Positions 1 through 5,212 are shown, counted from the stretch's first letter. The stretch is DNA of 6,650 nucleotides from Acidocella sp. 35-58-6 (GCA_002281005.1 NCFD01000071.1:1-6650); one strand, 5' to 3'. The notes: generated by a model from the letters alone, not told the origin. Numbers and translations: made by a program.

Positions 1-252
1 CACCGAGGTATGCGAATACCCGGCCGGATTAATAATAATCCCCGCGCAACGGGTGCGTGCCTCATGCACCCATGAGATCAGCTCACCCTCGGTGTTGGAT
101 TGGCGGAAATCAATCGCAAGGCCCAGCCCTTCGGCGGTCTCGGCGCACAGGGTTTCCAGGTCATCCAAGGTGCCGGTGCCGTAAGTCTCCGGCTCCCGCG
201 TCCCCAGCAGGTTCAAATTCGGCCCATTCAGGATCATGATGATAGAGGTCAT
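1..252 (-). CDS. aroQ: 3-dehydroquinate dehydratase, type II (3' end cut by window edge)
   Basis: AroQ catalyses the third step of the shikimate pathway in the cytoplasm, dehydrating 3-dehydroquinate to 3-dehydroshikimate as a dodecameric enzyme. The 84 visible residues contain the family signature [19 protein letters not shown] (residues 7-25), with Arg19 and the catalytic Tyr24, and NPAGYSHTS (75-83), with substrate-contacting Asn75 and His81. The numbering agrees with well-studied type II enzymes. The later catalytic His (near residue 101) and the C-terminus lie beyond the window; full length is normally about 145-150. The start is the ATG at 252-250. An internal ATG at 237-235 would remove only MTSII and has no better ribosome site. 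The gene is divergent from thiS. In many alphaproteobacteria aroQ is followed by accB and accC, so these may lie just off the left edge (inference). Identification is confident. Confidence 0.95.
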   Translation of the reverse strand, partial: MTSIIMILNGPNLNLLGTREPETYGTGTLDDLETLCAETAEGLGLAIDFRQSNTEGELISWVHEARTRCAGIIINPAGYSHTSV

Positions 253-271
253 GCTGTTTCCGCTAGCACAA

Positions 272-305
272 GCCCCCGTTCGGGGCCAAGCGCCCCCTAA
301 GCGCT
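272..305. repeat. Two short inverted repeats between aroQ and thiS
   Basis: GCCCC (272-276) pairs with GGGGC (282-286) around a 5-base loop, and AGCGC (289-293) pairs with GCGCT (301-305) around 7 bases. On the minus strand they would fold in the 5' leader of aroQ mRNA. On the plus strand they lie upstream of the thiS -35. The stems are only 5 bp in GC-rich DNA, so they may be chance. They do not resemble a TPP riboswitch. Confidence 0.25.
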
Positions 306-312
306 GCCACCC

Positions 313-341
313 TTGCGAACCACCCCCGCCCCGCCGATAAT
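313..341 (+). promoter_or_regulatory. Candidate sigma-70-type promoter of the thiS operon
   Basis: TTGCGA at 313-318 and GATAAT at 336-341 are separated by exactly 17 bases, matching the -35/-10 consensus at 4 of 6 and 5 of 6 positions. The expected transcription start, 6-8 bases after the -10, falls at or beside the thiS ATG at 348. No Shine-Dalgarno sequence precedes that ATG, so a leaderless mRNA would fit. This rests on sequence match only. Confidence 0.4.
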
Positions 342-364
342 ACCGGCATGGACGTTCTAAGCAA
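337..364 (-). promoter_or_regulatory. Candidate promoter of aroQ, overlapping the thiS start
   Basis: On the minus strand, TTGCTT (364-359) and TATTAT (342-337) are separated by 16 bases and point toward aroQ. The -35 lies inside the first codons of thiS, and the -10 occupies the same bases as the -10 of the opposite thiS promoter. If both are real, the two transcription units compete for one site. The -35 match is weak (TTG only), so confidence is low. Confidence 0.25.
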
Positions 365-569
365 AACCATCACCCTTACCGTCAACGGCGAAGCCTTGGG
401 CCTGCCGGGCCCGCAAACTGTTGCCGGGCTGGTGGCTCACCTTGGTCTCGACGTGCGCAAAGTGGCCGTGGAACGCAACCGCGAGATCGTGCCGCGCTCC
501 ACCTACGCCGCCACCGCCCTGGCCGATGGCGATGTCCTCGAAATCGTTCACTTCATTGGCGGCGGCTAG
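348..569 (+). CDS. thiS: ThiS, sulfur carrier protein for thiamine thiazole synthesis
   Basis: ThiS is a small ubiquitin-fold protein. Its C-terminal glycine is adenylylated by ThiF and converted to a thiocarboxylate, which donates sulfur to ThiG when the thiazole ring of thiamine is formed. The 73-residue product has the typical beta-grasp pattern (ITLTVNGE near residues 8-15, [13 protein letters not shown] near 39-51, [14 protein letters not shown] at the end) and the diagnostic C-terminal Gly-Gly needed for thiocarboxylation. Size fits the family (about 65-75). The ATG at 348 is the only reasonable start. It has no Shine-Dalgarno sequence but a promoter-like -10 ends six bases upstream, suggesting leaderless translation. 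The stop is one base before the thiG start, so the pair is almost certainly co-transcribed and translationally coupled. No thiO, thiF or thiE is visible here. Confidence 0.95.
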   Translation: MDVLSKTITLTVNGEALGLPGPQTVAGLVAHLGLDVRKVAVERNREIVPRSTYAATALADGDVLEIVHFIGGG

Positions 570-570
570 C

Positions 571-1362
571 ATGGACAGTCTCACCCCAACCTCCGACCCC
601 TGGATGGTCGCCGGCCGCAGCTTCAATTCGCGCCTGATTGTAGGCACCGGCAAATATGTGGATTTACCCACCACCGCCGCCGCCATTGAGGCTTCCGGCG
701 CTGAAATGGTCACCGTGGCGGTGCGCCGGGTGAATTTGTCCGACCCCAAAGCCCCGATGCTGCAGGATTATGTCTCTCCCAGCCGCTACACCTATTTGCC
801 CAACACCGCCGGCTGCTTCACCGCTGATGACGCGGTGCGCACGCTCAGGCTGGCCCGCGAGGCCGGTGGCTGGAATTTGGTAAAGCTCGAAGTTCTCGGC
901 CCGCCGCCCACACTTTACCCCGACATGGCCGCAACCATGGAAGCCGCCGCCGCCCTGATCAAAGACGGGTTTGAGGTGATGGTGTATTGCTCCGATGACC
1001 CGATCGCCGCCAAACGCCTGGAGGATATGGGCTGTGTCGCCATCATGCCGCTCGGCGCCCCCATTGGCTCGGGCTTGGGCGTGCAGAACCCGCTGATGAT
1101 CCAGATGATCATTGAAAATGCCAAAGTGCCGGTTTTGGTCGATGCCGGGGTCGGCACCGCCTATGACGCCACCTTCGCTATGGAGCTGGGCTGCGATGCG
1201 GTGCTGGTGAATTCCGCCATCGCCATGGCGCAAAACCCCATCCTCATGGCCCGCGCCATGAAGGCCGGGGTTGAAGCCGGGCGTCTCGCCTTCCGCGCCG
1301 GGCGCATCCCTAAACGCGCCGCCGCCAACCCTTCTTCGCCAACCACCGGACTTATTCGCTGA
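571..1362 (+). CDS. thiG: ThiG, thiazole synthase
   Basis: ThiG is a cytoplasmic TIM-barrel enzyme. It condenses 1-deoxy-D-xylulose 5-phosphate, dehydroglycine (or an equivalent) and ThiS-thiocarboxylate into the thiazole phosphate moiety of thiamine. The 263-residue product shows the family landmarks in order: RLIVGTGKY (21-29), [12 protein letters not shown] (42-53), LPNTAGC (76-82), VKLEVLG (104-110) with Lys105 as the expected Schiff-base lysine for the sugar phosphate, [12 protein letters not shown] and [10 protein letters not shown] for phosphate binding, and a C-terminal GRIPKR. Length is normal. The frame is open further upstream, but the ATG at 571, directly after the thiS stop, gives the normal N-terminus; an upstream start would run through thiS in another frame. 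No strong ribosome site is present, so coupling to thiS is likely. Confidence 0.96.
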   Translation: MDSLTPTSDPWMVAGRSFNSRLIVGTGKYVDLPTTAAAIEASGAEMVTVAVRRVNLSDPKAPMLQDYVSPSRYTYLPNTAGCFTADDAVRTLRLAREAGGWNLVKLEVLGPPPTLYPDMAATMEAAAALIKDGFEVMVYCSDDPIAAKRLEDMGCVAIMPLGAPIGSGLGVQNPLMIQMIIENAKVPVLVDAGVGTAYDATFAMELGCDAVLVNSAIAMAQNPILMARAMKAGVEAGRLAFRAGRIPKRAAANPSSPTTGLIR

Positions 1363-1376
1363 AAAAACTGCTCCGC

Positions 1377-1982
1377 ATGGCGCCTGAGCTCTGTGCCAAT
1401 TTTCTGGCCCCCTGGGCTGTCTATCAGGGGCTGCATGAAACCTATGGCGATGTCGTTGCCCTGATCGCCTCCGCCCTGCCGCCGCTGCTCTGGAGCGTTT
1501 ATGAACTGGCCAAAACCCGCCGCGTTGATGCGCTCTCCCTCCTCATCATCGCCAGCATCCTGTTCACCGTGGGAGCCACCTTCATGGGCGGCTCGGCCCG
1601 CCTGATCCAAATCCGCGAGGCCCTGGTCACCGGCCTAGTCGGCGTGATGTTCCTAGCCTCGATGGCCTTGAAGCGCCCGATGATTTTCTACCTCGCCCGC
1701 GCCACCATGGCCCGCAACACCGCGCAAGGTGCGGCGCAATTTGAAGCCCTGTGGGCGCGCGAGGGTGTGCCGCAACTTTTCCGTCTGCTCACCCTGGTAT
1801 GGGGCACCGGGCTGGTGGTGCAAACCGCCATCATGTGCTGGCTGGCCATCATCTGGCCGATCAGCCGCTACCTGCTCGTGGCCCCCATTATCGGCTATGG
1901 CATTATCGGCGTGCTGATGGCCTGGAGCCTCTGGCACATGGCCAACCGCCGCGGCGGCGCGGTCATTCTGCGAGGCCGTTGA
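1377..1982 (+). CDS. VC0807-family integral membrane protein, function unknown
   Basis: The 201-residue protein is very hydrophobic, with about five predicted membrane segments (roughly 24-44, 52-71, 82-99, 134-160, 166-188). It matches the uncharacterised VC0807-type family by pattern: NFLAPWAVY near the start, ASALPPLLWSVYEL (31-44), FMGGSARLIQIREALVTGL (69-87) and KRPMIFYLAR (99-108). No biochemical role is established, and I do not assign one. The gene follows thiG by 14 bases and probably belongs to the same transcript, which does not prove a thiamine-related role. The start is uncertain. The ATG at 1377 lacks a ribosome site, while the same frame reads KKLLR just upstream from a CTG at 1359 overlapping the thiG stop; family members commonly begin with such a short basic stretch. 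The 3' end overlaps brnA on the opposite strand by 20 bases. Confidence 0.8.
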   Translation: MAPELCANFLAPWAVYQGLHETYGDVVALIASALPPLLWSVYELAKTRRVDALSLLIIASILFTVGATFMGGSARLIQIREALVTGLVGVMFLASMALKRPMIFYLARATMARNTAQGAAQFEALWAREGVPQLFRLLTLVWGTGLVVQTAIMCWLAIIWPISRYLLVAPIIGYGIIGVLMAWSLWHMANRRGGAVILRGR

Positions 1983-2238
1983 GTCCCAGCGCCGTTCGCA
2001 ATATCTCATTCACCCGTGTCTGCCAGCCCGGCCCGCTGGCCCGTAATCTGGCCAAAACATCCGCATCCAGCCGCAACTGCACCGGCTCCTTTGGCGCCGC
2101 CAGCTTAGGCCGCCCCCGGCCCCGGCCAACAAACCGGTCACCCTCAAAAATCTCGGCCTGCACCAGCATCGCCTCGGTCAGCAGCGGTGCATCATCGGGG
2201 TCAACCCATTCCGAACCAAGCTTTTTCCTCACTTGCAT
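1963..2238 (-). CDS. brnA: BrnA-family antitoxin with ribbon-helix-helix domain
   Basis: BrnA neutralises the BrnT ribonuclease toxin by direct binding and, through its C-terminal ribbon-helix-helix domain, usually represses the brnTA promoter. The 91-residue product shows the family order: an N-terminal DPDDAPLLTEAM (13-24), which in this family lies in the toxin-binding part; a basic RGRGRPK linker (39-45); then EPVQLRLDADVLARLRASGPGWQTRVNEILR (51-81), the DNA-binding dimer fold with the hallmark GPGWQTR. The ATG at 2238 is preferred because GAGG lies 7 bases upstream (2249-2246); the ATG at 2244 would be one base from that site and adds only MH. The gene starts inside the 3' end of brnT (38-base overlap), so translation is coupled. 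Its 3' end runs 20 bases into the end of the convergent membrane-protein gene. Confidence 0.92.
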   Translation of the reverse strand: MQVRKKLGSEWVDPDDAPLLTEAMLVQAEIFEGDRFVGRGRGRPKLAAPKEPVQLRLDADVLARLRASGPGWQTRVNEILRTALGLNGLAE

Positions 2239-2473
2239 GTGCATACCTCATCGAAATAATCCGGCGGCTTGCCCCGCGCGGTGTCCATACCATTACCACA
2301 CACCGGTCCCGCAAATGCCCGGCAGTGATGTAGCGGTCTTCACCGTAATTCATCCGCCCATCTGCAATCGTGGCTGTCCGGCCGGCAAATACCAAAGCTG
2401 CCTCTGCAAAATCCAAGTCCCGTTCCCGCAGCGTTACGTCACGCTTGGCCGGGTCGAACTCGATACCAGTCAT
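2201..2473 (-). CDS. brnT: BrnT-family toxin (DUF497 ribonuclease)
   Basis: BrnT is a small RelE-fold ribonuclease that halts growth by degrading RNA when BrnA is depleted. The 90-residue product carries the family pattern: IEFDPAK (4-10), DLDFAEAALVF (19-29), GEDRYITAGHLRDRCVVMVW (44-63) and RRIISMRYA (70-78), ending with a short variable tail. Length is normal (about 85-100), with no frameshift, so the toxin looks intact. The ATG at 2473 is chosen. The frame can be extended to a TTG at 2488, but that codon lies within the promoter -10/operator and would add a non-family CIQK peptide. No Shine-Dalgarno sequence fits, and a promoter-like TATACA ends four bases before the ATG, so transcription probably starts at or near the start codon (leaderless translation, inferred). 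Toxin-first gene order is standard for brnTA. Confidence 0.92.
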   Translation of the reverse strand: MTGIEFDPAKRDVTLRERDLDFAEAALVFAGRTATIADGRMNYGEDRYITAGHLRDRCVVMVWTPRGASRRIISMRYAHASEEKAWFGMG

Positions 2474-2477
2474 TTTT

Positions 2478-2507
2478 TGTATACACAATAAATAGGCGGC
2501 CTGTCAA
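2478..2507 (-). promoter_or_regulatory. Promoter of brnTA
   Basis: On the minus strand, a perfect TTGACA -35 (2507-2502) is followed after 18 bases by TATACA (2483-2478), with 17 bases to the GTATAC register. The brnT ATG begins four bases after TATACA. This is the strongest sigma-70-type promoter in the window and sits in a local AT-rich island. The -10 coincides with one of two palindromic operator candidates. Confidence 0.7.
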
Positions 2508-2523
2508 ATAACTGTATACACAA
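2478..2523. promoter_or_regulatory. Two TGTATACA palindromes flanking the brnTA promoter (candidate BrnA operators)
   Basis: The 11-base sequence TGTATACACAA occurs twice in direct orientation, at 2478-2488 and 2513-2523, 35 bases apart. Its first eight bases, TGTATACA, form a perfect palindrome. One copy covers the -10 of the brnT promoter and the other ends five bases upstream of the -35, so bound repressor would enclose the polymerase site. Ribbon-helix-helix antitoxins bind such palindromes to repress their own operon, so BrnA is the natural candidate ligand (inference). Confidence 0.65.
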
Positions 2524-2534
2524 AAATTTCCGCT

Positions 2535-3284
2535 TCATGCCCGAATAAACAACCCCACGGTCAGCGCCGCGCCGATCGCCGTTATTCCTACCCGCAGAAC
2601 TTTTTCGTTAATCCGCCGCAGCAAATAAACCCCCAGCTGGCCGCCGATGATCGCCGCCACCCCCACCAGCAGCACGATCCACCAATCCACCTTGGTCTCA
2701 ACCAAAAACAGCACCACGGCGGCGGCGTTACACACGCCCGCCAGCACGTTTTTGGTGGCCCCGGCATGGCGCACCAGCAACCCCGCCGCGGTCAGCGCAG
2801 CCAGCATCAAAATACCGATGCCACCGCCAAAATATCCGCCGTAAACCGCAATCAAAAACTGCGCGGCCCCGGCCATGCGCGGCGATAATGCCGGCTTGGC
2901 ATCCTCCGGGCGGGGTTTTTTGAAAAAGCTGCCCCAGGCGAACACCGCCGTTGCAAACAGCACCAGGTACGGCACTAAATGCGTAAACACCGAAACCGGC
3001 GTTGCCAGCAGCAGTACCGCCCCCACCCCGCCGCCGACCAGCGAGATGATAATCAGCGCCCGCACCGAGAGGCCGGCCACCCCCATCACCATGCTGCGCC
3101 CCGCCAAGCCGGTGGTAATCTGGCCCGGAAACAGCGCGATCGACGAGGTGATATTGGCCGCCCTGGGGTCCAGCCCCGCATATAACAACGCCGGAAACGT
3201 TAAAAACGAGCCACCCCCCGCCAGCGCGTTCTGCGCACCTGCAAAAAACGCCACCACCACCAGCACAATGTCAGTGAGGGTCAC
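2535..3284 (-). CDS. TauE/SafE-family sulfite exporter-like membrane permease
   Basis: TauE/SafE proteins are small cytoplasmic-membrane permeases linked in characterised cases to export or uptake of sulfite, sulfoacetate and other organic anions; the substrate here cannot be read from sequence. The 249-residue product has about seven to eight hydrophobic segments and the internal duplication of the family: an N-terminal half-motif AGGGSFLTFPALLYAGLDPRAAN (22-44) and a second one around 149-196 (GGYFGGGIGILMLAAL, then ATKNVLAGVCNAAAV). A charged cytoplasmic-like loop, KKPRPEDAK (122-130), separates the halves. The start is a GTG whose last two bases plus the next A form the stop of the kinase gene (GTGA overlap at 3284-3281), so the two are coupled. 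No terminator-like hairpin is evident between its stop and the brnT promoter region, so read-through into brnTA is possible. Confidence 0.88.
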   Translation of the reverse strand: MTLTDIVLVVVAFFAGAQNALAGGGSFLTFPALLYAGLDPRAANITSSIALFPGQITTGLAGRSMVMGVAGLSVRALIIISLVGGGVGAVLLLATPVSVFTHLVPYLVLFATAVFAWGSFFKKPRPEDAKPALSPRMAGAAQFLIAVYGGYFGGGIGILMLAALTAAGLLVRHAGATKNVLAGVCNAAAVVLFLVETKVDWWIVLLVGVAAIIGGQLGVYLLRRINEKVLRVGITAIGAALTVGLFIRA

Positions 3285-4261
3285 CCCACCAGGCCTCGCA
3301 GCAAGTCCACCGAAGGCCGCGCCCCGATCTGGCTAATCGCCAAAGCCGCCGCCCTTGAGCCCAGCTTGCCTGCCTCATGCACCGAGCGCCCCTGCGCATA
3401 GGCGGTCATGAACCCCGCCGCATAGGCATCACCAGCACCGGTGGTGTCCACCACATTCACCGGCACCGCCTCGACCTCGATCACGTTGACATCCTGCACG
3501 ATCACGCTGCCGGCCTCCGAGCGCGTCAGCACCGCCAGCTTCACATCCGCCGCCACCAGCGCCTGGGCCTCGGCAAACTCATTGCATTCATACAGGCTGC
3601 AAATCTCGGCCTCATTAGCAAACAGAATATCCACCCCTTGCTTGATCAACCGGCGGAACCCATCACGATGCCGGTCCACGCAAAACGGATCCGAAAGGGA
3701 CAATGCGGTCAGCCGGTCCGCCGACTTCGCAATCCGCGCCGCCTCGGCAAATGCCGCCTGCGCCGCCGGCGGGTCAAACAAATAGCCTTCCAAGTAGGTA
3801 ATGGCGGATTCCGCAATCACGGTCTCATCCAAATCCGCGAGCGAGAATTCGCCGCCCGCACCTAAATAAGTGTTCATGGTGCGCTGGCCATCGGGGGTCA
3901 CAAAAATCAAACACCGCGCGGTTGGTGCGCCGTTAAGCAGCGGCTTGGTTGGATAATGCACACCAATTTCACTCAAACCAGCCGCAAACGCCGCACCCAG
4001 ATCATCCGCCGCCACCTTGCCCAAAAACGCCACATGCGCCCCCAATGAGGCCGCCACCGCGCAGGAATTAGCCACCGATCCACCCGCCGCCGTCTGCCCG
4101 CCCGCCATCAGGCTGGTCAGCCGGGTCGCGGTATCGGCGTCGATCAGGGTCATGCCACCTTTGGGCATATCGTGGCGCGAGAGGAATGCATCATCGGTGC
4201 GCACCAACAGATCCACGATCGCATTGCCAATTCCGGTCATATCAAAACGCGCCACTGACAT
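3281..4261 (-). CDS. PfkB-family carbohydrate kinase (adenosine-kinase-like)
   Basis: This 326-residue cytoplasmic enzyme belongs to the ribokinase/PfkB fold, which transfers phosphate from ATP to a sugar or nucleoside hydroxyl. Visible landmarks are the N-terminal GIGNAIVDLL (10-19), the substrate-binding GGSVANS (60-66), the lid-region LGKVAADDLG (80-89), NEAEI (near 216) and the C-terminal signature DTTGAGDAYAAGF (272-284). Asp278 is the expected catalytic base, next to the GAG anion hole. Overall layout and length resemble alphaproteobacterial proteins annotated as adenosine kinase, but sequence alone does not separate adenosine from ribose or other sugars. The ATG at 4261 has an AGGGA ribosome site seven bases upstream. 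The gene is first in a two-gene unit with the TauE-like permease and divergent from the bactofilin gene. Confidence 0.92.
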   Translation of the reverse strand: MSVARFDMTGIGNAIVDLLVRTDDAFLSRHDMPKGGMTLIDADTATRLTSLMAGGQTAAGGSVANSCAVAASLGAHVAFLGKVAADDLGAAFAAGLSEIGVHYPTKPLLNGAPTARCLIFVTPDGQRTMNTYLGAGGEFSLADLDETVIAESAITYLEGYLFDPPAAQAAFAEAARIAKSADRLTALSLSDPFCVDRHRDGFRRLIKQGVDILFANEAEICSLYECNEFAEAQALVAADVKLAVLTRSEAGSVIVQDVNVIEVEAVPVNVVDTTGAGDAYAAGFMTAYAQGRSVHEAGKLGSRAAALAISQIGARPSVDLLRGLVG

Positions 4262-4327
4262 CTCATTTTCCCTTTCAATAATGTCTGGCGCCTAGCACCA
4301 TGTCCGTATTTTCACCAAACTCAGCAT

Positions 4328-4342
4328 TGTCGCACCGCGACA
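4328..4342. repeat. 15-base inverted repeat upstream of the bactofilin gene (first copy)
   Basis: TGTCGC and GCGACA form perfect 6-base arms around ACC. It lies in the divergent kinase/bactofilin region, and its centre is 35 bases from a second repeat with the same 6-3-6 layout but a different sequence. It could be a regulator site or an RNA hairpin; nothing identifies the ligand. Confidence 0.4.
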
Positions 4343-4362
4343 CCGCGTGCTAGCCAAGTGGC

Positions 4363-4377
4363 CGAGTCATCGACTCG
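4363..4377. promoter_or_regulatory. 15-base inverted repeat containing two GANTC sites
   Basis: CGAGTC and GACTCG form perfect 6-base arms around ATC. The arms contain GAGTC (4364-4368) and GACTC (4372-4376), both instances of GANTC, the site methylated by the cell-cycle methyltransferase CcrM in many alphaproteobacteria. Only about three other GANTC sites were noticed in the whole window. The element lies 20 bases before the bactofilin start codon, so methylation-dependent control is possible but unproven. Confidence 0.4.
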
Positions 4378-4388
4378 TCATCAATCTT

Positions 4389-4393
4389 GGAGG
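4389..4393 (+). promoter_or_regulatory. Ribosome binding site that fixes the bactofilin start
   Basis: GGAGG, the best Shine-Dalgarno match in the window, ends four bases before the GTG at 4398. It supports that codon as the start over the GTG at 4347, which opens the same frame 17 codons earlier without a ribosome site. Confidence 0.65.
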
Positions 4394-4397
4394 CAGT

Positions 4398-5060
4398 GTG
4401 TCAATTTTTCGTAAAGCAAATGACGCTAAACCCGAAGCCGTCGCGCTGCCCCAAGCTCCGGTGTCACCGCCGGACCAACCCGACTTCCTCGGTAATAATC
4501 CACCGCCGGAATTTCTGCGCCACTCGCTTGACGACCAACCCACCGCTGCCCCCCAGGAGACCAAAATGGCCCGTTCCCCATTCGCCCCGCCGATGCCCCC
4601 CAACGCGCCAATGCGGCCCGCCCACATCCCGGCTCCCCCCACCGCCGCCGCACCCGCCGCCTACACCGAACCAGCCGACCGCCGCACCCTGGTGGTAGGC
4701 CGCGGCATCAGCGTGCAAGGCACCGTGCAGGATGCTGAGCGCCTGGTGGTTGAAGGCACCATGGAAGCCACCATGATCAACGGCTTGATCGAACTGATCA
4801 TCCCACATGGCGGCGTCTTCAAAGGCGAGGTTGAGGTTGATGAAGCCGAAGTTGCCGGTACGGTGGATGGCACGCTAACCGCCCGCAACACGCTCATTGT
4901 GCGCGCCACCGGCCGCGTGCTGGGCACCGCCCGCTGCCGCCGCCTGCAAGTGGAAGATGGTGGCCAGATCACCGGCCGCATCGAAATGCTCAACACCGCC
5001 GCGCCAGCCCCCGCCGCGCAGGACGTGTTCGTGCTGGGCGAAAGCGCCCACGGCAAGTAA
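4398..5060 (+). CDS. Bactofilin (polymerising cytoskeletal protein)
   Basis: Bactofilins are bacterial cytoskeletal proteins that self-assemble without nucleotide into filaments through a right-handed beta-helix. They recruit cell-wall enzymes and help set shape, stalk growth or chromosome position. The 220-residue product starts MSIFRK, a typical bactofilin N-terminus, followed by a long Pro/Ala-rich disordered region (about 11-95). The beta-helix domain spans about 96-197, with repeating short hydrophobic strands and turns such as LVVGRGISVQGTV, LVVEGTMEA, GGVFKGEVEVDEAEVAGTVDGTLTARNTL and GRIEML. A short Ala/Pro-rich tail follows. The disordered N-terminal segment is on the long side. The GTG start is supported by GGAGG and by the family N-terminus. 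The gene stands alone on the plus strand, divergent from the kinase, with an inverted-repeat-rich leader. Confidence 0.93.
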   Translation: MSIFRKANDAKPEAVALPQAPVSPPDQPDFLGNNPPPEFLRHSLDDQPTAAPQETKMARSPFAPPMPPNAPMRPAHIPAPPTAAAPAAYTEPADRRTLVVGRGISVQGTVQDAERLVVEGTMEATMINGLIELIIPHGGVFKGEVEVDEAEVAGTVDGTLTARNTLIVRATGRVLGTARCRRLQVEDGGQITGRIEMLNTAAPAPAAQDVFVLGESAHGK

Positions 5061-5102
5061 TCGCAAAGCCTGTCATACGCGCGCGGCCGAGTATCCTTAT
5101 TC

Positions 5103-5128
5103 GTTCAGGGCTCAGTACCAACCTGAAC
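5103..5128. repeat. Inverted repeat after the bactofilin gene
   Basis: GTTCAGG (5103-5109) pairs with CCTGAAC (5122-5128) around a 12-base loop, 42 bases after the bactofilin stop. It lacks a following T-run, so it would be a weak intrinsic terminator at best. It may help stabilise the mRNA 3' end. Confidence 0.3.
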
Positions 5129-5144
5129 ATACTCACCTGCACGC

Positions 5145-5212
5145 GTGTGACGAGGATGCACGTGTGACAAGGACGCGCTTATGACAAGGACGCGCGTATA
5201 ATGAGGGCGGCG
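5145..5212. repeat. Tandem array of about four 17-base repeats
   Basis: Successive 17-base units are GTGTGACGAGGATGCAC, GTGTGACAAGGACGCGC, TTATGACAAGGACGCGC and the more diverged GTATAATGAGGGCGGCG. Units 2 and 3 share 15 of 17 bases, and unit 1 differs from unit 2 at three positions. The period is not a multiple of three and no gene covers the array, so it is not a coding repeat. It fills most of the right half of the gap between the convergent bactofilin and GH17 genes. Function is unknown; a replication-slippage minisatellite or a row of protein-binding sites are both possible. Confidence 0.75.

Noticed and set aside
253..347. TPP riboswitch upstream of thiS
   Set aside because: Only 95 bases separate thiS from aroQ, and neither the CTGAGA-type box nor the rest of the conserved thi-box core is present. 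The promoter layout also leaves no leader.
664..1233. Long minus-strand open frame opposite thiG (189 codons)
   Set aside because: It is a shadow frame of a GC-rich gene. Its translation is rich in His, Gly and Arg with no family resemblance, while thiG on the plus strand is unambiguous.
2474..2488. TTG at 2488 as the brnT start
   Set aside because: It lies within the operator/-10 element, upstream of the expected transcript start, and adds a CIQK extension absent from the family pattern. The ATG at 2473 is better.
1751..2491. Plus-strand open frame of 246 codons crossing the brnTA region
   Set aside because: It is antisense to two recognisable genes, brnA and brnT, and out of frame with the membrane-protein gene. 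Its composition is not protein-like.
4278..4306. Possible kinase promoter CGGACA-N17-CATTAT on the minus strand
   Set aside because: Each hexamer is a mediocre match, and the implied transcript start would cut into the AGGGA ribosome site of the kinase, so it is not reported as a feature.
4347..4397. GTG at 4347 as the bactofilin start
   Set aside because: It has no ribosome site and adds a 17-residue peptide encoded by the inverted-repeat region. GTG 4398 follows GGAGG and gives the typical MSIFRK start.
4350..4400. tRNA-like stretch (GTGGCCGAGT resembles the 5' part of a serine tRNA)
   Set aside because: No anticodon arm, T arm with a GTTC-type loop, or acceptor pairing follows. The resemblance is limited to about ten bases.
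5197..5202. Perfect TATAAT on the plus strand
   Set aside because: It lies in the last, diverged 17-base repeat unit with no -35 at 16-18 bases upstream and no plus-strand gene downstream in the window. It is probably coincidental.
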